Positions 28,556 through 39,288 of a stretch of 62,674 nucleotides of DNA are shown here, piece by piece. The DNA is from Cesiribacter andamanensis AMV16 (lineage in GTDB: Bacteria > Bacteroidota > Bacteroidia > Cytophagales > Cyclobacteriaceae), in the NCBI RefSeq assembly GCF_000348925.1, contig NZ_AODQ01000013.1:1-62674 (forward strand). The letters are read 5' to 3'. The notes beneath the pieces were generated by a model. The model had not been told where the DNA came from and did no database searches. It worked only from the letters and a program-made list of their open reading frames with translations. Position 1 is the first letter of the stretch. Every line of letters starts with the position of its first letter. Both the position numbers and the translations under genes were made by a program.

Positions 28556-29392
28556 ATGATCATGCAAAAATTTACCGCCGCCACCCTCACCCAGCCCGAA
28601 TTTGAGCTGCTGAGCGGGTATATCTACACCCACTATGGTATAAAAATGCCACTGGCCAAGAAAACCCTGCTGCAGTGCCGCCTGCAAAAACGGCTGCGGG
28701 TGCTCAACATGGAGCGCTTTGATCAGTACATCGACTATGTGTTCAGCCAGGAAGGGGTTGAGAAGGAGCTGCAGCACATGACCGATGTGGTAACTACCAA
28801 TAAGACCGATTTTTTCCGGGAGCCGGCGCATTTTGAGTTTCTGCAGCAGCTGAACTGGGCAGACTTTATGGGCGGCGAGCCCGCCGGAAAGGTAGTGAAA
28901 GCCTGGAGTGCCGCCTGCTCTACCGGCGAAGAACCCTACACCCTGGCTATGGTGCTGCAGGAGCTTAAGCTTGCGTACCAGATCCTGGCTTCCGATCTGT
29001 CGGTAGAGGTGTTGCAAAAAGCGGCCACGGCCGTGTATGCCAGCGACAAGACGGCCCCGGTGCCCCAGCTGCTCAAACAAAAATACCTGCTCAGGCACAA
29101 AGACCCCAAAAATCCGCTTACTCGCATTGTGCCGGAGCTGCGCAAAAAGGTGAGCGTTAAGCACCTAAACCTTATGGATGACCATTATGATGTGCAGGGC
29201 AAGTTTGACCTGATCTTCTGCCGCAATGTGCTCATCTACTTCGACCGCAAAACCCAGGAGCAGGTCATTCGCAAACTGTGCGCCCACTTGCGGGAGGGGG
29301 GCTATCTCTTCATCGGGCACTCCGAATCGCTCACCGATCTGCGGCTGCCGCTGCTGCCTGTTAAATCAACCATCTTTCAAAAAAGAGGCTAA
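28556..29392 (+). CDS. cheR: chemotaxis methyltransferase CheR
   Basis: 278 residues from ATG 28556 (MIMQKFTAA). The in-frame start at 28517 is rejected because it lies inside the preceding gene. The N-terminal helical domain has EFELLSGYIYTHYGIKM. The SAM-binding domain has motif I in WSAACSTGEEPYT and the FDLIFCRNVLIYFD and GYLFIGHSESL segments typical of CheR. It methylates MCP glutamates, opposing CheB. It forms a run with cheD and cheB. Confidence 0.95.
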   Translation: MIMQKFTAATLTQPEFELLSGYIYTHYGIKMPLAKKTLLQCRLQKRLRVLNMERFDQYIDYVFSQEGVEKELQHMTDVVTTNKTDFFREPAHFEFLQQLNWADFMGGEPAGKVVKAWSAACSTGEEPYTLAMVLQELKLAYQILASDLSVEVLQKAATAVYASDKTAPVPQLLKQKYLLRHKDPKNPLTRIVPELRKKVSVKHLNLMDDHYDVQGKFDLIFCRNVLIYFDRKTQEQVIRKLCAHLREGGYLFIGHSESLTDLRLPLLPVKSTIFQKRG

Positions 29393-29446
29393 GCTTATCC
29401 GGACTAGCTAGCCGCCTTCTTTCCCTTTGCCCCTAACCAAACGCTT

Positions 29447-31013
<1,567 letters not shown>

Positions 31014-31103
31014 GCCTCTAATCCCCAGGCCGCATTTACAGGTAAGTATGGGATGGGGCTGAGGGTGCCAGCGTCAGGCCGCCCCAGCTGAAAGGGAGCA
31101 GGC

Positions 31104-31442
31104 CTAATCCAGTCTTCTCAGCTCCTTCAGGTAGGCCACAATCTTTTTTGATTCTTCCCGGGAGATCACCTCCCGCTTAAAGGCCGGCATCACCCCAACC
31201 CCATGGCGGATCTGAAAGCGGATCATAAAGCCGGGCAGGGGCTTGTTGTTAATGGCAGGTCCCAGGCCGGATGTGCCCTGTGGATGGCAGGAGTTGCAGT
31301 AGCGGTCGTACAGCATTTTGCCCTCCAGCACCCCCTTTTCCTGGGCCAGGATAGGCTGGGTATAGGGCATGCCCCTGCGGGCTGAGCAGGCGCCCATGGC
31401 CAGACTCAGAAAGAGCAAAAACATGGCAGCCACCTTACTCAT
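31104..31442 (-). CDS. c-type cytochrome lipoprotein
   Basis: 112 residues: a lipoprotein signal ending in LAMGAC (Cys19), then a single class-I cytochrome c domain with haem motif CNSCH near residues 49-53 and axial methionine in GVMPAF. It probably receives electrons from the sugar dehydrogenase encoded directly upstream on the same strand, whose stop overlaps this start by 4 bases (31439-31442). It is located in the periplasm, attached to a membrane. Confidence 0.9.
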   Translation of the reverse strand: MSKVAAMFLLFLSLAMGACSARRGMPYTQPILAQEKGVLEGKMLYDRYCNSCHPQGTSGLGPAINNKPLPGFMIRFQIRHGVGVMPAFKREVISREESKKIVAYLKELRRLD

Positions 31443-32898
31443 GGGGTGGTGGTTTTGCGTACTTCCCAGATCACACCGCTGCCCTGCAGAGGCTTGGGAT
31501 TCTTGCCGTCCATGTGCATAATGCCAAAATCTACTATGTACATGCTGCTGCCATCCGGGCTGAAGCTTACGGATATGGGCCGCTCCAGGCCGCCGCTTTT
31601 CTGCCAGCTGGCCGGTCCGCCGCGCTTGCCCTTGTTGGCGACAAAATCTTCTACCGTGCCGGTTTGGGTATTTACCCGCACTACTTTATAGCCCACCGGA
31701 TGCCATACCTTGCCAATGGCCGGGGCCATATCGCCAAACTGGGCAATAAAGGCATCGCCGGCAAAACCAAAAGCGGCACTGCTGGAAAAGGCCAGCCCGT
31801 TGGAGGAGGAGTGTACCCCCAGGTTTACCACCGGGCGGGGCGGCTTTTGCGGATGGCGCTCCAGCAGGGGCCTGGGATCTTCACCGCCGGGTACTTCCCG
31901 CTTGCTCAGGGGCACGCCCCCGCCAAAGTCGGGCCAGCCATACCAGCTGCCTTCCTGTATTTTCCAGAGCACATCGCCCACGCCCCATACCGGGCGGCTG
32001 CCCCGTACATCGTAGCTGTTTTCGGTTACATAGAGCTCCCCATCGGGCGAGAGCGCCAGGCCATAGGGATTGCGCAGGCCCCAGGCCACCAGCTCCAGCT
32101 CACCCCCCTGCAGGGGCAGGCGCATGATGGAGCCATTGCAGGGCAGCGCCCCCTTAATAACCTGTCCCTTGCTGGTGGCCTGGCCAAAGGGCACAAAGGC
32201 GCCCGTGCGTACCGGCTCGGCAGCGCTGCTCAGTAGGGGGTTGGGACTGGTAAAGTTCTGTCCCATCAGCACAATGTCCTCACAGGGGGTGTCATGGAAG
32301 TCGGGCTTGCGGCGCAGCCAGCCATAATCGGCATTATCGGGGCCTACCACGGCCGCGTTGGTAGCAGTGCCCTGACCAAAATACACATAGCCCTCCCGGA
32401 TCACCGGCCCGTTGGTATGGTGGTCGCCCAGGCTGGGCAGGCCCTCTACCAGGGTGGTAATGCTGCCGTCCCGGCTTACCCGCAGGATCTTGCCACCCTG
32501 CAACTGACCCCCCTCGGCAATGTAAAAATAGCCTTCGTGGAAGCTAATGCCCGTCCAGGGACCGTTCTTATCCCCCTGGGCAATAAGGGTGCTGCTGCCA
32601 TCTGCTTCTATACGCAGCAGCTTGGGAGGCAGAAATACTTCGCCATAGGCATAGCCGGACTCTACTACATACAGGCGGCCCTGATCGTCCAGGGCAGCGG
32701 CGGTGGGGAAGCTAAGCCCCTGGGCCAGGGGACGGATGCTGTAGCCCTCCGGCAGCAGTATGTCGGCCGGATCAAGGGTACGGGTTTGGGGCTGGTGGCT
32801 CAGCTGTCCGCCCCCCTTGGAGGGAATTATACGGTAGCAGCTTTGCAGACTAAAAAGTAATACCAGCAGCCCACAGGAAGAGAGAGAAAAAATTTCAT
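31439..32898 (-). CDS. PQQ-type glucose/sorbosone dehydrogenase-like lipoprotein, frameshifted in its signal peptide
   Basis: The intact frame ending at 31439 covers a six-bladed propeller of the soluble glucose/sorbosone dehydrogenase (GSDH) family: DHHTNGPVIREGYVYFGQG, WGLRNPYGLALSPDGELYVTEN and GLAFSSSAAFGFAGDAFIAQFG. The frame stays open up to about 32890, where the sequence reads as a lipoprotein signal (LLVLLFSLQSC). It has no ATG of its own. The natural ATG codons (32898, or 32913) are in another frame, separated by a run of six T on the minus strand (32888-32893); seven T would restore the frame. The product would be about 485 residues. It is translationally coupled to the cytochrome c gene. 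Confidence 0.8.
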
Positions 32899-33088
32899 GA
32901 GGCGGTATTTCATGGTATAACCTATCGGTTGATCTACTGTTTACACTTCCTCTTATTTTAATACTATTTGGTGCTGGCGGGTAGCCGGGAGGCGGCAGAA
33001 GGGCCCTGCGCCGGCTGCTTTGTTTCCGCTGCTAATGCCGTATCTTTGCACGGCAACTTGTTCCTTATTCTCACTGGCCTTTGAGCAC

Positions 33089-33907
33089 ATGATCAGCATC
33101 ATTACCTCCGTACACAACCAGCTTGGCATGAACCAGCTGTATATGGAGTACCTTACCCGGTACACCCATTATCCCTTTGAGCTGATTGTAATAGACAATG
33201 CATCTACCGACGGGACGCTGGAATTTTTCCGGGAACATGCCGATGTGGTGATTGCCAATGAGGTGAATTATTCCTACCCCTACTGCCAGAACCAGGGGGT
33301 GCGCGCCGCCCGATATGACATCCTGGCCTTTCTGAACAACGACATACTGGTATCGCCCGAGTGGGACCTGCGCATGCTGGAGGTCATGCAGGAGCATGGG
33401 CTGGAGATTGCTTCCTTTGCCACCAACGATCACCTGGAGAACCGCAAGGCCCAGAAGGCGCTTAACCGCCGCTGGAAGCGCATCAAGTACCCCACTCAGG
33501 CCCTTTTTGGTACCGGCAAGGGCAGCCTGCAGCTGATGGCCAGGCTCATGTACGGAAATTGGGAGCGCTGGTGCGAGCGGCGCTACCAGCAGTTTGGCAA
33601 GGGCATCAAAGAGGGATTCAGTGGCTCCAGCATTATCATGCGGCGCTCGGCGCTAGAGAAGCTGGGGCCCTGGGACGAGCGCCTGCAGGCGGCCGATTTC
33701 GACCTCTATTTCCGCTCCAAAGACCGCAGCCTGCAGCAGGGCGATATTAAGCCCATGATGCTGGCCACCGGGGTGTACATACACCACTACCAGCGCCTTA
33801 CTTCCAAAGCCAAACGCCCCGCCTTTGTAGATGCCGCCAACCACATTTCCCTGACCGACAAATGGGGGGATAAGGCCCGCCTCTATAATGAATTTGTAGA
33901 GAACTAA
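33089..33907 (+). CDS. family 2 glycosyltransferase
   Basis: 272 residues from ATG 33089 (MISIITSVHNQ); the in-frame start at 33020 would add a Cys-rich non-family segment. The GT-A fold marks are DNASTDGTLEF near residue 40 and the metal-binding stretch ILAFLNNDILVSPEW near 85, both typical of GT2 enzymes that elongate cell-surface glycans. The segment GFSGSSIIMRRSALEKLGPWDE is the usual acceptor-side region. It has no membrane helix and no neighbouring glycan genes, so its acceptor is unknown. Confidence 0.88.
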   Translation: MISIITSVHNQLGMNQLYMEYLTRYTHYPFELIVIDNASTDGTLEFFREHADVVIANEVNYSYPYCQNQGVRAARYDILAFLNNDILVSPEWDLRMLEVMQEHGLEIASFATNDHLENRKAQKALNRRWKRIKYPTQALFGTGKGSLQLMARLMYGNWERWCERRYQQFGKGIKEGFSGSSIIMRRSALEKLGPWDERLQAADFDLYFRSKDRSLQQGDIKPMMLATGVYIHHYQRLTSKAKRPAFVDAANHISLTDKWGDKARLYNEFVEN

Positions 33908-34203
33908 AGCAGCTCCGGCAGGTGCACCCTTTTAGGCACCGCAGCCCCCCCTCGGTTCTGCACTTCTGCAGGCTCAGCCCACTTAACATTTGCCCATTTT
34001 GCAGGCTATACCATGCAGTTCTTGAGGGATTTAGAGGAGGTTGTTATTTGTTAAATATTATTTTTCTCAGCATGATGGTAATCGGCTGCAAAGCAGTATT
34101 TTCGCAGATAAATAAGGCCTACGCCCGGCCTTATGGGGTGCTGCCCTCCAGCAGCTGCCAGCCCGGGAAGCGTGATTCGAGGAGTAAATAGTATAAACAA
34201 CGT
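33908..34203. other. intergenic region upstream of a small membrane-protein gene
   Basis: Nearly 300 bases. An open frame at 33922-34191 is not convincing. It contains the hairpin at 34112-34134 and an AT-rich stretch around 34040-34075 that may hold a promoter for the gene at 34204. Confidence 0.4.
34112..34134 (+). promoter_or_regulatory. inverted repeat upstream of a small ORF
   Basis: ATAAGGCC (34112-34119) pairs perfectly with GGCCTTAT (34127-34134) across a 7-base loop, 70 bases before the ATG at 34204. It could be an operator or leader hairpin. There is no T-run, so it is unlikely to be a terminator. Confidence 0.35.
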
Positions 34204-34389
34204 ATGGTGTATGTTTTGATTTGCAGCGCGCTGATCGCTGCCAGTGTAGGGGGTATGTATGCCTACTTCCGCAAGCCCAAACCTGCTAAAGCTGCTAAGC
34301 AGCCCATCAAGTTTGAGGAAGCCTTAATTGACTTCACCCCCAAAAAGGGATACCTGCCCATGTTTGGGCGGAATCACCGGCTCACCTAG
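34204..34389 (+). CDS. small single-pass membrane protein, unknown function
   Basis: 61 residues: one N-terminal membrane helix (VLICSALIAASVGGMYAYF), a Lys/Pro/Ala-rich turn (RKPKPAKAAK) and a short polar tail. I do not recognise the family. Support comes from the plausible start, the membrane-then-basic topology and a strong intrinsic terminator 38 bases after the stop. A chance open frame cannot be excluded. Confidence 0.5.
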   Translation: MVYVLICSALIAASVGGMYAYFRKPKPAKAAKQPIKFEEALIDFTPKKGYLPMFGRNHRLT

Positions 34390-34426
34390 GCATAGCCGCG
34401 TATTCCAGACCGTATTTGAGACCACA

Positions 34427-34466
34427 AAACCCCCGTCAGGCCAGCCCTGCCGGGGGTTTCTTTTTA
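34427..34466 (+). terminator. intrinsic terminator
   Basis: AAACCCCCG (34427-34435) pairs with CGGGGGTTT (34451-34459); inside it CAGG pairs with CCTG; a CTTTTT tail follows. It fits termination of the small membrane-protein gene. Confidence 0.85.
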
Positions 34467-34769
34467 GGTGCCCCCCGGGCCAGGAGAACAACTTTCGTTT
34501 CTCCCATAACAACACATAGTTAAGCGGGATAGGGAAAGGAGGGTAGCAGCAGCTTTCTGGATGCGGGCAACTGCAGAACAGGAAAGCGCCGGGCGGCCAT
34601 GCGCTGGGTATGACACTGGCCTGTTGCACCTGATGGGTGAAATTGCTACCTTATTCTACTGGCTGCCCCCTTTTACTGCATAGCCTGCCAAGCAGCCTGA
34701 CCTTTCCTGCCAGCCTGTCCATGCCTGCAGGTGGGAGGGTAACTACAACCATCTTTATCCACCGGGGAT
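34467..34769. other. intergenic region without recognisable features
   Basis: About 300 bases between a terminator and the methyltransferase gene at 34770. I see no gene, RNA or convincing promoter motif. Confidence 0.4.
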
Positions 34770-35564
34770 ATGAAACGGATACACCTTTTTGAATTTGAAG
34801 ATCAGGCCTGGTTTCCGGACTGGCTGCGGCAGCGTATGCTGCGCCTGCTGCAGGTGCTTCACCGCCTATTGGGTACAGCCCAGGCCCTAACACCCCTGCT
34901 GAACAGGGCCCTGCAGCACAGTGCGCATCCCGCCCTGATAGATCTTTGCTCGGGCAGTGGCGGCCCCATGCTGGAGGCGCATGCACGGCTTCGGCAGCAA
35001 GCGGGACTGGAGGGAGTAACGCTTACCCTTACCGATCTGTACCCAAACCAGGCCCTGGCCAACCAGCTTCGCCGGCAGGGTGATCCGGCGGTGGTCTATC
35101 TCCCGCAGCCGGTGGATGCGACCAGCGTACCCCCAGGGCTGCAGGGGGTGCGGACCATGGTCAGCAGCCTGCACCACATGAAGCCCCGGCAGGCCCGGGC
35201 CATACTGGCCGATGCCCTGGAGAAAAAACAGGCGCTGTGTGTGCTGGAGATCAGTGATAACCGCTTTCCCATAGCCCTCTGGTGGGTGGCCCTGCCCTTT
35301 AACCTGCTTACCGCACTGCTACTGGCCCCGCTGGCGCGCCCCCTGGACTGGCGCCTGCTGGTCTTTACCTATCTTATTCCCCTCATTCCTATATGCTTTG
35401 CCTGGGATGGAGCCGTCTCCAATGCGCGCACTTATACCCTTGAGGATCTGGAAAAACTGCTGGAAGGACTGCAAAGGGAAAATTATCGTTGGGAAATGGG
35501 CAAGATTCCAGGCCGCTCAGCTAAGGTCTACCTGCTGGGCCTGCCTCAACAAAACAGGGCATAG
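34770..35564 (+). CDS. SAM-dependent methyltransferase-like protein with membrane segments
   Basis: 264 residues. The motif I-like sequence IDLCSGSGGPMLEAH near residues 52-66 and TLTDLYPNQ near 85-93 are those of a class I SAM-binding fold, and MVSSLHHM near 130 is in the place of motif IV. The C-terminal third is hydrophobic (WWVALPFNLLTALLLAPLA and LLVFTYLIPLIPICFAW), suggesting membrane attachment, which is unusual for this fold. The substrate is unknown. It stands alone, flanked by a hairpin at 35585. Confidence 0.7.
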   Translation: MKRIHLFEFEDQAWFPDWLRQRMLRLLQVLHRLLGTAQALTPLLNRALQHSAHPALIDLCSGSGGPMLEAHARLRQQAGLEGVTLTLTDLYPNQALANQLRRQGDPAVVYLPQPVDATSVPPGLQGVRTMVSSLHHMKPRQARAILADALEKKQALCVLEISDNRFPIALWWVALPFNLLTALLLAPLARPLDWRLLVFTYLIPLIPICFAWDGAVSNARTYTLEDLEKLLEGLQRENYRWEMGKIPGRSAKVYLLGLPQQNRA

Positions 35565-35584
35565 ATGGGGATACTACCAATGAG

Positions 35585-35625
35585 AAAGGCTGTACCGCAT
35601 GAGAAATATGCCGGGTACAGCCTTT
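35585..35625 (+). terminator. hairpin after the methyltransferase gene
   Basis: AAAGGCTGTACC (35585-35596) pairs perfectly with GGTACAGCCTTT (35614-35625). It begins 20 bases after the stop codon. The stem is 12 bp and the T-tract is just the three T of the stem, so the terminator call is moderate. Confidence 0.6.
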
Positions 35626-35816
35626 AGTAGTGTGCGTCGTTCGTTTTTGCGGGTGTGATGGGCCTCAGTACGGAAATAATGTCTTTTTTAATGGTAGAAC
35701 TCCAATCTACACACTTTTCGTATAAGCTGAACGGCCGATCTACACTAAAGACACACTTTTTTGTAAAAAAGTGCGAATGAGACTAAAAAAATGTTTAGCC
35801 ATTGATTCTTTTTCTC

Positions 35817-36422
35817 CTACAAAAAGCGGGGCAGGCTCAGGTTGTAGCGGACGGCCAGCAGCCGTATCCCTACAATCAGTCCGGCCGATAGCAGGGCATT
35901 CAGCTCCCGGTCCAGGTGCACACTGGCATTGAGCAGCAGGTAGCAGACCGCCCCCGCCAGGCAGGCACTGGCATAGACTTCTTTGCGGAAGATCACCGGC
36001 GTTTCATTTACCAGCGTATCGCGGATCACACCCCCCATTACGGCTGTAAACATGCCCATGATGGCGGCAATTTCGGGTTGTACGCCCAGGCTCAGGGCCT
36101 TCTCCAGCCCCACAATGGTAAAAAGTGAGATGCCCAGTGTATCAAAGAGCAGAAAGGTGCGTCGCAAACGCTCCAGCAGCCTAAAAAAGATCTTGGCCGC
36201 AATAACCCCTGCAATAATGGCATACAAAAAGTTGATGTCGCCTACCCACACCAGGGGATAGCTGCCCAGTAAAATATCCCGCAGACTTCCGCCCCCTATA
36301 GCGGTAATAAAGCCCATAAAACTGGCGCCAAACCAGTCGTGCTCACTGTCTTTTACGGCCAGCGCACCGGAGATGGCAAAAAAGAAGGTGCCAAAAAGTT
36401 CTACAATATACTGAACACTCAT
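35817..36422 (-). CDS. TRIC-type cation channel family protein (UPF0126)
   Basis: 201 residues, six to seven hydrophobic helices arranged as two repeats of the UPF0126 domain: GTFFFAISGALAV with the charged AVKDSEHDWFG turn, GGGSLRDILLG in repeat one and GGVIRDTLVNETP in repeat two. Prokaryotic TRIC proteins form trimeric monovalent-cation channels, and the GGG.xRD turns are the pore-lining kinks. It is an inner-membrane protein. No operon partner is seen; the next gene on this strand is 111 bases upstream. Confidence 0.9.
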   Translation of the reverse strand: MSVQYIVELFGTFFFAISGALAVKDSEHDWFGASFMGFITAIGGGSLRDILLGSYPLVWVGDINFLYAIIAGVIAAKIFFRLLERLRRTFLLFDTLGISLFTIVGLEKALSLGVQPEIAAIMGMFTAVMGGVIRDTLVNETPVIFRKEVYASACLAGAVCYLLLNASVHLDRELNALLSAGLIVGIRLLAVRYNLSLPRFL

Positions 36423-36533
36423 GCAGGGGGTTGACTAGCAGCGTTAAAGGTACACATTCGCACCCAAAAACCCTTGCAGCAGGGGGCATGGCTGTAGTCA
36501 GGCGTATAGGAAGAAAGGGTACAGGATGGGGAG

Positions 36534-36944
36534 CTAAAGTGTGCACCGACACTTATCGGAGCGCCAGATGGTTTGCCTATGGGTTAGTACAGGCTCCAGA
36601 CTGGGGCAGTCCGTAAGATCTTCGCATAGGCTTGCCCCGCTGCAGTCGTAAATGGAGGTAAGGCCGTTGCAGTCGGGGCAGCAATTGCCGAAGACAAACA
36701 CAGCTTTGCCCTGGTAGCGGGCCTGCTGCACGTACAGGTACTGTCGATAGGCCGCCGGACTGGCCTCGGCTGCTTCAATACGCGCTTCAAGCCAGGCCAG
36801 GCTGCCGGCTTCATGTATCCAGCCAGGGGTATCGGCTGATACGTCCAGCCCGCAGTCGCTGTCAATCATGGCAGCCTCTTTTTCGCATCCGGCTACCAGC
36901 GCCAGCAGCAGGAGCAGCATGGACATCCTACGTCGCTTTGCCAT
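36534..36944 (-). CDS. cysteine-rich lipoprotein, unknown function
   Basis: 136 residues with a lipoprotein signal (LLLLALVAGC, Cys20). The mature part has many cysteines: DCGLDV, then FVFGNCCPDCNGLTSIYDCSG, SLCEDLTDC and a final DKCRC. The QARYQGKAVFVFGNCCPDC core somewhat resembles DUF6970-like small secreted proteins, but I am not sure. It is probably periplasmic or outer-membrane-anchored and disulfide-rich. No operon partner is evident. Confidence 0.65.
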   Translation of the reverse strand: MAKRRRMSMLLLLLALVAGCEKEAAMIDSDCGLDVSADTPGWIHEAGSLAWLEARIEAAEASPAAYRQYLYVQQARYQGKAVFVFGNCCPDCNGLTSIYDCSGASLCEDLTDCPSLEPVLTHRQTIWRSDKCRCTL

Positions 36945-37394
36945 AAAAAATCCTTTTTCAAAGGAAGCAAATTCCCACTCAGCAAAAGCACCCGCAACAT
37001 TAGCAGATTATGAATTTATATGCCGCTTATGTGTCTGAACGTCAGTGGTTTGATAATCTTTACTAAATATACATAAAGCTGGAATAATATGGGCCAATCC
37101 TCCAAAAATCTGCCCTGGCAGAGGGCGTCTGAGGCAGTTTTTATCCGGCTGACAGTCAGCGCTTTGTCCCCAGGGCAGTACAGATAGGACTGTTGCTGAG
37201 AAACGCCCCACTTTCTTCTGGTATGGGCTGCCTTGCTGCAGAAAAAATCGGTCCCCAGTGCTGGGAACCCTGTTACAGGTAGCCTTCCGGTAAGAAGCTC
37301 ATTTGCCAGACCTGGTCAATAGCTTTCCACCTGACCCCTGTTTGCCAGGCCAGAGCTGGTTAGAGGGGAGGATATTAGTTGAATTCCCGGAAGC
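36945..37394. other. 450-base intergenic region
   Basis: It lies between the Cys-rich lipoprotein (starting at 36944, minus) and the end of murI (37395, minus). The part near 37000-37090 is AT-rich and probably contains the lipoprotein promoter. I find no RNA gene or coding potential; the open frame at 37008-37211 shows no protein-like features. Confidence 0.45.
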
Positions 37395-38225
37395 TTACAG
37401 GTGCAGGTAACGGGCTTCTACCGGCTGACCCAGAAAAGTAGCGGCGCGGCTGTTGAAATCTTCCGGTTTTTCGGTGGTGAAAAATTCGCGCCTGCCCCCC
37501 CTGGTGCAAAGGTGCTCTATTTCGGGATGGCGCTGCAGGTAATCAGCCAGGCTTCTGGCCACAATTTCTCCCTGAGGTACCAGGCGGATATGGGCCGGCG
37601 TATATGCCCTGATCTTGTCCATCAGCAGGGGGTAGTGGGTACAGCCCAGCAGAATGGTGTCGATCCGGGGCGATTGTTGCAGTAGGGCCTCTACGTGCCG
37701 CTTCACAAAGTAATCGGCCCCGGGCGATTGGTGCTCCCGGTTCTCAACCAGCGGCACCCACATGGGGCAGGCCTCCTGGTGTACCTGCACCCCCGGAAAA
37801 AACTTTTGAGTCTCGATTACATAGGATTGGGAATTGACCGTACCCTGCGTTGCAAAAATGCCCACATGCCCGCTCTGGCTTAGCTCGCCCAGCAGTTCGG
37901 TGGTAGGGCGGATCACCCCCAGCACCCGGCGCAGCTCGGGCCGGCGGGGCAGGTCCCGCTGCTGAATACTCCGGAGCGCTTTGGCCGAAGCTGTGTTGCA
38001 GGCCAGGATCACCAGGCTGCAGTTCATCTTAAACAAGGCCTCTACACACTGCAGGGTATACTCATAGACCGTATCAAAAGAGCGCACACCATAGGGGGCC
38101 CGGGCATTGTCGCCCAGGTAAATATAGTCGTAATCGGGCAGGGCTTTGGCAATCTCCTTAAAGACGGTAAGCCCTCCGTAGCCGGAATCAAATACCCCTA
38201 TGGGGCCTGCGGGTGATGTGCTCAT
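37395..38225 (-). CDS. murI: glutamate racemase
   Basis: MurI interconverts L- and D-glutamate for peptidoglycan. The 276 residues include IGVFDSGYGGLTV (residues 9-21), YLGDNARAPYG, the catalytic cysteine C76 in LACNTASA and the second catalytic cysteine in LLGCTHYPLL. Length and motif order match the family. It is the first gene upstream of a DoxX gene on the same strand. D-Glu made here is later found in murein peptides that the dipeptide epimerase encoded at 54093 may recycle. Confidence 0.95.
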   Translation of the reverse strand: MSTSPAGPIGVFDSGYGGLTVFKEIAKALPDYDYIYLGDNARAPYGVRSFDTVYEYTLQCVEALFKMNCSLVILACNTASAKALRSIQQRDLPRRPELRRVLGVIRPTTELLGELSQSGHVGIFATQGTVNSQSYVIETQKFFPGVQVHQEACPMWVPLVENREHQSPGADYFVKRHVEALLQQSPRIDTILLGCTHYPLLMDKIRAYTPAHIRLVPQGEIVARSLADYLQRHPEIEHLCTRGGRREFFTTEKPEDFNSRAATFLGQPVEARYLHL

Positions 38226-38273
38226 GTTGCTGCTGAAGTGCGGATGGGGGATTGCCAGGCTGGTAGGTAGGCT

Positions 38274-38723
38274 TTATGCCCGGGCCTTTTTCTTAGCGCC
38301 TTTCCCTGCAGGCTTGCCCCCCAGGCGACTGTCAAGCGCGTACCTGCCAGGCCCAAAGACCAGCAGGGTCAAAAAGATCATCAGGTATAGCAGGGCCATT
38401 TCCTTGCGGGCAAAGGGATCGGCGCCGTGCTGGATAAAGGCCGCCACCCCCATGGTGATGCTCAGGGCCAGGGCTGCAAAGCGGGTAGCCAGACCAAGGC
38501 CCAGCAGGATGGAACAGAAAAACTCGGCAAATACGGCCAGGGCCAGCGATGCGGCAACACCTATGCCCAGGGGATCGCTAAACTTGAGCTCACCCCCTTC
38601 TACCAATTTCATCAGCTTGGGATAGCCATGGGTCATCATGGCGGCTGCTACGCCCAGGCGCAGGATCAGCAGCCAGGCATCGGCCAGGGAACGGTTGTAG
38701 CTAGTACTGAAAAGTTGTTTCAT
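38274..38723 (-). CDS. DoxX family membrane protein
   Basis: 149 residues with four hydrophobic helices and the DoxX signature: LRLGVAAAMMTHGYPKLMKLVEG near the N-terminus, then ASLALAVFAEFFCSILLGLGLATR and a third/fourth helix pair (LYLMIFLTLLVFGPGRYALD). The role of DoxX proteins is poorly known; some are linked to thiol or redox stress. The C-terminus is Lys/Ala-rich (KKKARA). It sits 48 bases upstream of murI on the same strand. Confidence 0.88.
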   Translation of the reverse strand: MKQLFSTSYNRSLADAWLLILRLGVAAAMMTHGYPKLMKLVEGGELKFSDPLGIGVAASLALAVFAEFFCSILLGLGLATRFAALALSITMGVAAFIQHGADPFARKEMALLYLMIFLTLLVFGPGRYALDSRLGGKPAGKGAKKKARA

Positions 38724-38758
38724 GCCGGCAAAGTAAGGATAATCCGGCAGACAGCGGG

Positions 38759-39175
38759 CTAGGCGGGGGGAGAAAAAGTTGAGGCAATTTCCTCGCTAAT
38801 GCGTTTGGGGCGCATGCTGGCGGCATCCAGCAGGCACCAGCTGGTTTTGGCCTGGGCCAGCAACTCCTGGCTGCCGGCCCGGTACAGGCGTACATGCCGC
38901 GCTACTTTTGGCCCCTGGGCGGGTTCTACCCAGGTGTAGCCCTCAATGGTATCCTGCAGAAAGGCCGGGCGCAGGTAGTCGATCTCGTGCCGCAGCACCA
39001 CCCAGGAGTACTGCTGCTTGAGTTCGGCTGGGGCTACGGCCTCCCAGTGGGCGGCTGCCACCTCCTGCACCCAGCGCAGGTATACCACATTGTTTACGTG
39101 CCCCAGCTCGTCAATGTCGCGCTGCTGTACGGATAGGGTATGGCAAAAGGCCGTATTGGGTTCGGTGGGGCGCAT
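38759..39175 (-). CDS. acyl-CoA thioesterase (4HBT hot-dog fold)
   Basis: 138 residues of one hot-dog domain: RDIDELGHVNNVVYLRW near residues 19-35 is the catalytic loop and long helix of the 4-hydroxybenzoyl-CoA thioesterase/YbgC group (D and H conserved), followed by LRHEIDYLRPAFLQD and SWCLLDAAS. It hydrolyses short or medium acyl-CoA, exact substrate unknown. It is the first gene of a likely minus-strand run with DoxX (35-base gap) and murI. Confidence 0.88.
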   Translation of the reverse strand: MRPTEPNTAFCHTLSVQQRDIDELGHVNNVVYLRWVQEVAAAHWEAVAPAELKQQYSWVVLRHEIDYLRPAFLQDTIEGYTWVEPAQGPKVARHVRLYRAGSQELLAQAKTSWCLLDAASMRPKRISEEIASTFSPPA

Positions 39176-39288
39176 GTGGTTTCAAAGGGGGCTGGTAGCT
39201 GGCCTAAACTAGTAAATGAAGACTGGCCAACGGGCTGTCTGTTTGCGATTTTACATTAAATTTAAGTCAACAAGAAATTTTTTAGCCC

